Below, piece by piece: positions 38,651-41,850 of a stretch of DNA of 41,850 nt. The stretch lies in assembly GCA_002839435.1 (NCBI GenBank), contig PGYA01000038.1, positions 11,164 to 53,013 on the forward strand. Reading direction: 5' to 3'. This DNA comes from Candidatus Riflebacteria bacterium HGW-Riflebacteria-2 (GTDB lineage Bacteria > Muiribacteriota > Ozemobacteria > Ozemobacterales > Ozemobacteraceae). Both the position numbers and the translations under genes were made by a program. Below the pieces are notes generated by a model, which made no database searches, was not told where the DNA came from, and saw only the letters and a program-made list of their open reading frames with translations. How positions within the stretch are numbered: the stretch's first letter is position 1; each line of letters starts with the position of its first letter.

Positions 38651-38689
38651 GCTGTTCACGGGGCTTGCTCCGCAAGACCCGTGAACAGC
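38651..38689. repeat. Strong hairpin in the 38469-38765 non-coding stretch
   Basis: GCTGTTCACGGG pairs perfectly with CCCGTGAACAGC, and the interior CTTGC/GCAAG pairs too, leaving a TCC loop. Outside, GACC/GGTC extends the stem with one bulge. It lies upstream of the recombinase gene, where an IS91 terminal end could be. A smaller hairpin, TACCAGGG/CCCCGGTA with mismatches, is at 38493-38514. I see no convincing gene in 38469-38765; an open frame 38560-38769 exists but reads straight through this hairpin. Confidence 0.55.
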
Positions 38690-38765
38690 TGGTCATTAAC
38701 GGTCACGACAAGCGTTATGCAGGCAATAATAAACAAATGAAACGGATCTTCACGACGTTTTCTGT

Positions 38766-38870
38766 ATGACGAAGCGAAAGCGAAAATTGACACCAGAAAG
38801 AAAATTGGAAAAAGAACGGCGCAGTGCACTATATTTGAAGGCTGAGAGAAAATTAAAGATTTTAGGGTAG
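38766..38870 (+). CDS. Possible 34-residue basic small protein
   Basis: A short frame starting at ATG 38766 and ending at TAG 38868-38870 encodes a Lys/Arg-rich peptide (MTKRKRKLTPERKLEKERR, then a helix-forming tail). It ends five bases before the ATG of the next gene, so it could be a coupled leader. Its composition also resembles the start of small basic proteins seen in other bacteria, so it may be a truncated relic. Expression is unproven. Confidence 0.3.
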   Translation: MTKRKRKLTPERKLEKERRSALYLKAERKLKILG

Positions 38871-38875
38871 AAGTA

Positions 38876-39514
38876 ATGAGAATTTATAAAAGTTTCGCAG
38901 GGGCCAGAGGAATACTTCTGGTAATCTTAGCTGTTTCTCTCTCAGCGGTTCATGCTCAAGAACACGTAGAGGCCACCAGCAAGCAGCCAGCGTCCGCTGT
39001 TATCAATCAAAACCCATGCCAACATTCCATACCTTATGACTTCAGGAAAGTAAGCAGGGAATTATGGAAAGGCAAGGAATATACCGGCTATGTACTTGCT
39101 TGGAAAGTAAAGGAAGATAATCGTCCTCTTCTTGTAGAAGAGGTTATTGTTGCATTTGAGAGGGGCAAAAAATGGACCCTGGCCCTAGTTTGGAAGCATC
39201 CACTTTCAAAAGAATCGCATAGAAATAAATGGAATATATTCTTTACCACCAGACCCCAGTTCGGAATTAGGAACTACAATGAAAAACCAACTCAGACTCA
39301 GCTGATTGAGTTTCTGAATGAATGCAGATGGAAATTTGAAAAAGTGCGAGATTGGAAAATCCTCAACGTAGGAATCAATCAAGAGGGCTGGAAGGATTTA
39401 ACAGGGCAAAATCCCCCCGATGAATATATTCAGCAGGTAGAATTGCATCGAAACTCCAAGACGCATGAGCCTGCTGATGAGACTAGTAATATAAAACAAA
39501 AGACAAGTCCGTGA
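38876..39514 (+). CDS. Secreted protein of unknown function
   Basis: 212 residues with an N-terminal signal peptide (GILLVILAVSLSAVHAQ; cleavage probably after AHA/VHA). The mature part is rich in Trp, Lys and Glu (YTGYVLAWKVKEDNRPLLVE; KKWTLALVWKHPLSKESHRN) and suggests a small mixed alpha/beta domain. I do not recognise a family and see no catalytic motif. AGGG about nine bases ahead of the ATG gives a modest ribosome-binding site. AT-rich composition and neighbours point to acquired DNA. Confidence 0.65.
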   Translation: MRIYKSFAGARGILLVILAVSLSAVHAQEHVEATSKQPASAVINQNPCQHSIPYDFRKVSRELWKGKEYTGYVLAWKVKEDNRPLLVEEVIVAFERGKKWTLALVWKHPLSKESHRNKWNIFFTTRPQFGIRNYNEKPTQTQLIEFLNECRWKFEKVRDWKILNVGINQEGWKDLTGQNPPDEYIQQVELHRNSKTHEPADETSNIKQKTSP

Positions 39515-39589
39515 AACCATGGGATGGATAAAATGTGTAGTGTAAATGAACAACAATCGTCGGACAAATGTTTTAGAGTGACGGGCAAA

Positions 39590-39621
39590 GTATTGTCAAA
39601 CTCAAAGCAATACGTTATAAT
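39590..39621 (+). promoter_or_regulatory. Toxin-antitoxin promoter with operator-like inverted repeat
   Basis: TTGTCA (39593-39598) and TATAAT (39616-39621) are exactly 17 bp apart, an excellent sigma-70-type promoter 33 bases before the antitoxin start. The inverted repeat GTATTG (39590-39595) / CAATAC (39608-39613) overlaps the -35 box and spacer, fitting autorepression by the ribbon-helix-helix antitoxin. Confidence 0.7.
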
Positions 39622-39654
39622 GAAATAGAATACAAAATATTCTTGGAGATGAAT

Positions 39655-39897
39655 ATGCCCAAAACCGTAACCCTTCGCCTCAAAGATGATATATATGAAT
39701 TGTTCAACAAGCTTGCTGGCCAGGAAAACCGACCTCTTTCCAACTTCATCGAGACCGCAGTATTGCGATTTATTCAAGAGACCGAATTTGTTGATGAGTT
39801 TGAGATGAACGAGATAAAATGCAATAAGCCCTTAAATCAGAGTTTAAAGAGAGCTCACGTAAATGCCAAATCCAAGAAGGGGCGCTTCGTTGAGTAA
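39655..39897 (+). CDS. Ribbon-helix-helix antitoxin (CopG/RHH type)
   Basis: 80 residues from the ATG at 39655, chosen because GGAG lies about seven bases ahead; an in-frame ATG at 39643 is too close to the promoter region to be preferred. MPKTVTLRLKDDIYELFNKL followed by AGQENRPLSNFIETAVLRFI is a textbook ribbon-helix-helix DNA-binding domain: a short beta strand and two helices. The C-terminal ~30 residues, polar and basic, would wrap the toxin. It overlaps the toxin gene. It probably represses its own promoter and neutralises the toxin by binding it. Confidence 0.85.
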   Translation: MPKTVTLRLKDDIYELFNKLAGQENRPLSNFIETAVLRFIQETEFVDEFEMNEIKCNKPLNQSLKRAHVNAKSKKGRFVE

Positions 39898-40171
39898 CTA
39901 TAAGCTTTTCGAAACTGAAGAATTCATTGAGCGTATAGAAGAATTTTCCAAAGTCGAAAAGAGCTTCCTGCAGAAAAAGCTAAAATCCTATGTATATCCA
40001 CAACTGAGGCTTGAGCCTCACTTTGGCTTGAATATTAAAAAGCTTATTGATTATGTTCCCCCGACCTGGCGTTACAGGATTGGTAAATTTCGGGTTTTCT
40101 ATTCAATTGATGAAAAGCTGAAGATTGTTTCAATTCTTACCATCGATTTTCGTAAAGATGCATATAAATAG
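39863..40171 (+). CDS. RelE/ParE family toxin
   Basis: Up to 102 residues. The C-terminal half (WRYRIGKFRVFYSIDEKLKI, then SILTIDFRKDAYK) is the core RelE/ParE fold, with the Arg-rich strand and the final Arg-Lys-Tyr characteristic of ribosome-dependent mRNA interferases of this group. Two starts are possible: ATG 39863 (35-bp overlap with the antitoxin) or TTG 39890 (8-bp overlap, GAAGGGG upstream); the shorter one fits common toxin length better. Both give translational coupling. The target is inferred from family, not seen. Confidence 0.85.
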   Translation: MPNPRRGASLSNYKLFETEEFIERIEEFSKVEKSFLQKKLKSYVYPQLRLEPHFGLNIKKLIDYVPPTWRYRIGKFRVFYSIDEKLKIVSILTIDFRKDAYK

Positions 40172-40191
40172 ATTTCTAATATCATGCTGAG

Positions 40192-40313
40192 TTAACTCGA
40201 TCGCATTATCCGGTCAGAAACGCAAAAGTTAGTTTGAGTCTGCGGGCCGCTGACAGTTCTTCAATAGAAAACGGTTGGACTGGCATAACCAAACAAAATA
40301 TCGATCGAGTTAA
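40192..40313. other. 122-bp imperfect palindrome after the toxin gene (attC-like)
   Basis: TTAACTCGATCG (40192-40203) and CGATCGAGTTAA (40302-40313) form a perfect 12-bp terminal inverted repeat. Further inward, TTATCCGGTC on the left roughly pairs with the arm containing GACTGGCATAA on the right. The outer boxes AGTTAAC and GTTAATC each match six of seven positions of the attC boxes RYYYAAC and GTTRRRY. Length and position, 20 bp after a + strand toxin-antitoxin pair, resemble a long attC site. A MITE is the alternative. The remaining spacer to 40414 shows nothing else. Confidence 0.4.
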
Positions 40314-40414
40314 TCAGTTCAAGGTGTGATTTTCTCAGTCAACAGAGTTAAGAATGAAGACAATTTAACTCCAGGAGAAGATTAAAAACCAGACAGACAA
40401 CAATAAGAATGGAT

Positions 40415-41164
40415 TTACTTAAGAGAAAAAATCCGAGTATGGTGGGCAGTTGGCACTACTGTGAGAATTCGCCAGCCCAGGCCTCTACGCACAATTCCTC
40501 GGTGCCCTGCCCGGGAAATCAGGCTGCTCATCTCGGATGCCGTAAAACCCTTGCGAACAGAAAGAAGCGCGTCATGAATGGCGCTTGAATTTTTCATTGC
40601 GAGAGAGAGGAGTCGGCAAATCAGGTAGGGAGGAACCGAGCGTTCAAGCTCGCTGATTATAAGAGCAATGCGTGCTTTTGCGGCGAGGTTTCTAATGGCG
40701 CAAATTACGTCAGCTTCATCAAGATGATGAAGAACCATTGAGATTATCACCAGATCCGCTTCAGGAAGATCGTTGGCGAAAAGATCTCCGCTGATAAAAC
40801 TCAAGTTATTGTCTTTATTTAGTTTTCTGGCCTCATCGAGTATGTAGCCGCTTTTTTCGAGGCCGGTGTAGCTGATATTTCTGCCATGACGCTCACCCCA
40901 ACTTATAATGGCGCCGCCCATGTCGCCAATGCCGCAGCCGATATCGAGAACACTTATATCTCTCTGGCTGGGAGTGTCTTGCAAAGCTTTGCCGATACAG
41001 TTGATTACCGCAAGTCTGCCGCCACCAAGCATATTTGTGATTTTTATGAATCTGAAACTTTCTGTCAGATCGGCGCCCTTAAAGTCCGGGTCGTCCATGA
41101 ATTCTTTTTCAGTGCTTCTAACACCTATTGAACGCATCTCTTTTAAGATTGTTGAAATGCTCAT
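40415..41164 (-). CDS. Class I SAM-dependent methyltransferase
   Basis: 249 residues from ATG 41164, which has GAGGT about seven bases ahead; the frame is open much further upstream, but that part overlaps the neighbouring gene in another frame and is not family-like. VLDIGCGIGDMGG is SAM-binding motif I, YTGLEKS motif II, SGDLFANDLPEADLVIISMV and LHHLDE the motif around post-I/IV. The C-terminal part (SVRKGFTASEMSSLISRAGH) resembles methyltransferases often found near polyketide or lipid genes. Substrate unknown. It follows the U32-like gene by 70 bp on the same strand, a likely operon. Confidence 0.85.
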   Translation of the reverse strand: MSISTILKEMRSIGVRSTEKEFMDDPDFKGADLTESFRFIKITNMLGGGRLAVINCIGKALQDTPSQRDISVLDIGCGIGDMGGAIISWGERHGRNISYTGLEKSGYILDEARKLNKDNNLSFISGDLFANDLPEADLVIISMVLHHLDEADVICAIRNLAAKARIALIISELERSVPPYLICRLLSLAMKNSSAIHDALLSVRKGFTASEMSSLISRAGHRGIVRRGLGWRILTVVPTAHHTRIFSLK

Positions 41165-41234
41165 TGTATTACCTCGATGCGGGCAAAATGCTGCTTGCCT
41201 GCGCTGATAAGAAGGGCATCCGCAGATACAGAAT

Positions 41235-41850
41235 TCAGCATAAAAGTTTAAAAACTCTCTTGTACAGGCGCGTGCATTCCTGATGGTAGATCGGGTCGAT
41301 GCTGTAAGCTTCTTGTGAAATTTGATCGCAGTAGTTGCAATTTTGGCACAGCAAATTTTTTGAGCAGGGGCGCCGGGAAATCTCATCAAGAAAATTCGCG
41401 GGAATTTTTACTGAGTCAATTTTTGCCGGGGCGCCTTTCAAAGAAAACAGCATGCCGCGTGTTTTAAGCAGCCGGTAAAGAGGTAAAATCAGTCTCGGGC
41501 GCTCCAAAATCAATCGTGGTATCCAGCCGAACTGCATTTTTATGTTTTTATTAAAGCCGAAGGGCTGAATCAATTCTAGAAAGTTGGCCGGTGAAGTTTT
41601 GCTTGAATAGGCCTGAACTCTTTTGAGCATCAGATCAGATGGCGCATTTCTTTCAAGCAGCTTGAAACTGCTGAAGCCCATTTGCTCGTAGCGGTCCGTG
41701 TCTTCCGGCCGTATCCAGTTTGATTTAATCAGCAGGGCCGGGTCATTAAGCGTTGCTGCTGAGCATTTTAGAATGCAATAATCGATGAATGGCACCTTGT
41801 CAACGGTATTTGAACCGTGCGAGATTCCTGTCATGTGATATATCTGCATC
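41235..41850 (-). CDS. U32-like Fe-S protein, C-terminal part (runs off window)
   Basis: The visible ~204 residues have the pattern of the C-terminal half of U32-type peptidase-like proteins: YCILKCSAATLNDPALLIKS, NWIRPEDTDRYEQMGFSSFK and ANFLELIQPFG. A late cysteine cluster, CSKNLLCQNCNYC, could bind an iron-sulfur cluster. The frame is open at the window edge and an ATG at 41849 is probably internal, so the N terminus lies outside. U32 relatives such as UbiU/UbiV and RlhA act in oxygen-independent hydroxylation; whether this does so cannot be told. Coupled with the downstream methyltransferase by position. Confidence 0.5.
   Translation of the reverse strand, partial: MQIYHMTGISHGSNTVDKVPFIDYCILKCSAATLNDPALLIKSNWIRPEDTDRYEQMGFSSFKLLERNAPSDLMLKRVQAYSSKTSPANFLELIQPFGFNKNIKMQFGWIPRLILERPRLILPLYRLLKTRGMLFSLKGAPAKIDSVKIPANFLDEISRRPCSKNLLCQNCNYCDQISQEAYSIDPIYHQECTRLYKRVFKLLC

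Noticed and set aside
38560..38769. 69-residue + strand frame with a plausible GAAGGGG upstream
   Set aside because: It reads straight through the 38651-38689 hairpin and has no recognisable protein character; more likely non-coding.
41165..41389. N-terminal extension of the methyltransferase frame up to 41389
   Set aside because: It overlaps the U32-like gene in another frame, is Cys/Arg-rich without family similarity, and the ATG at 41164 has a good ribosome-binding site.

Overview
The window looks like a chromosomal segment of a free-living, outer-membrane-bearing (Gram-negative type) bacterium of moderate GC. An outer-membrane-barrel-like protein, several secreted proteins and large multi-pass sensor cyclases support this. 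I cannot name the lineage from sequence alone. The density of very large membrane nucleotide cyclases makes a candidate phylum such as Riflebacteria a guess, no more.

Layout. 1-1826: tail of a carbohydrate-type ABC transporter operon (two permeases, + strand). 1816-3411: secreted gamma-glutamyltransferase (- strand), followed by a 330-bp spacer carrying dispersed repeats. 3745-15374: one tightly overlapped four-gene operon (- strand) of ~955-990-residue membrane sensor/class III nucleotide cyclases. 15493-25251: a + strand run of dnaE, a peptidase-MA-like/propeller/barrel protein, a NAGPA-type phosphodiester glycosidase, a YgiQ radical-SAM protein and a GNAT protein. 25224-26468: a lone trpB (- strand). 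26578-32559: a giant 1993-residue double cyclase. 32623-34284: a conventional cyclase. 34383-35240: an alpha/beta hydrolase. 35286-40414: an AT-richer accessory segment with an ORF6N remnant, a ~230-bp diverged direct repeat, secreted unknowns, long imperfect palindromes, a decayed IS91-family element and a RelE-type toxin-antitoxin pair. 40415-41850: a methyltransferase and a partial U32-like protein.

The main finding is the cyclases. The four operon proteins are of two types in alternating order A-B-A-B, and the 1993-residue protein is an in-frame A-B fusion. Every A domain keeps both metal-binding aspartates but has lost the transition-state Asn and Arg and the base-recognising Asp (two of three also lose the base-recognising Lys). 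Every B domain keeps Lys, Asp, Asn and Arg but has lost the first metal aspartate. This is the division of labour of the C1 and C2 halves of mammalian membrane adenylyl cyclases. It predicts obligate A/B heterodimers with one composite active site, each fed by two different sensor modules. The neighbouring conventional cyclase (32623-34284) has all six residues in one domain and serves as an internal control.
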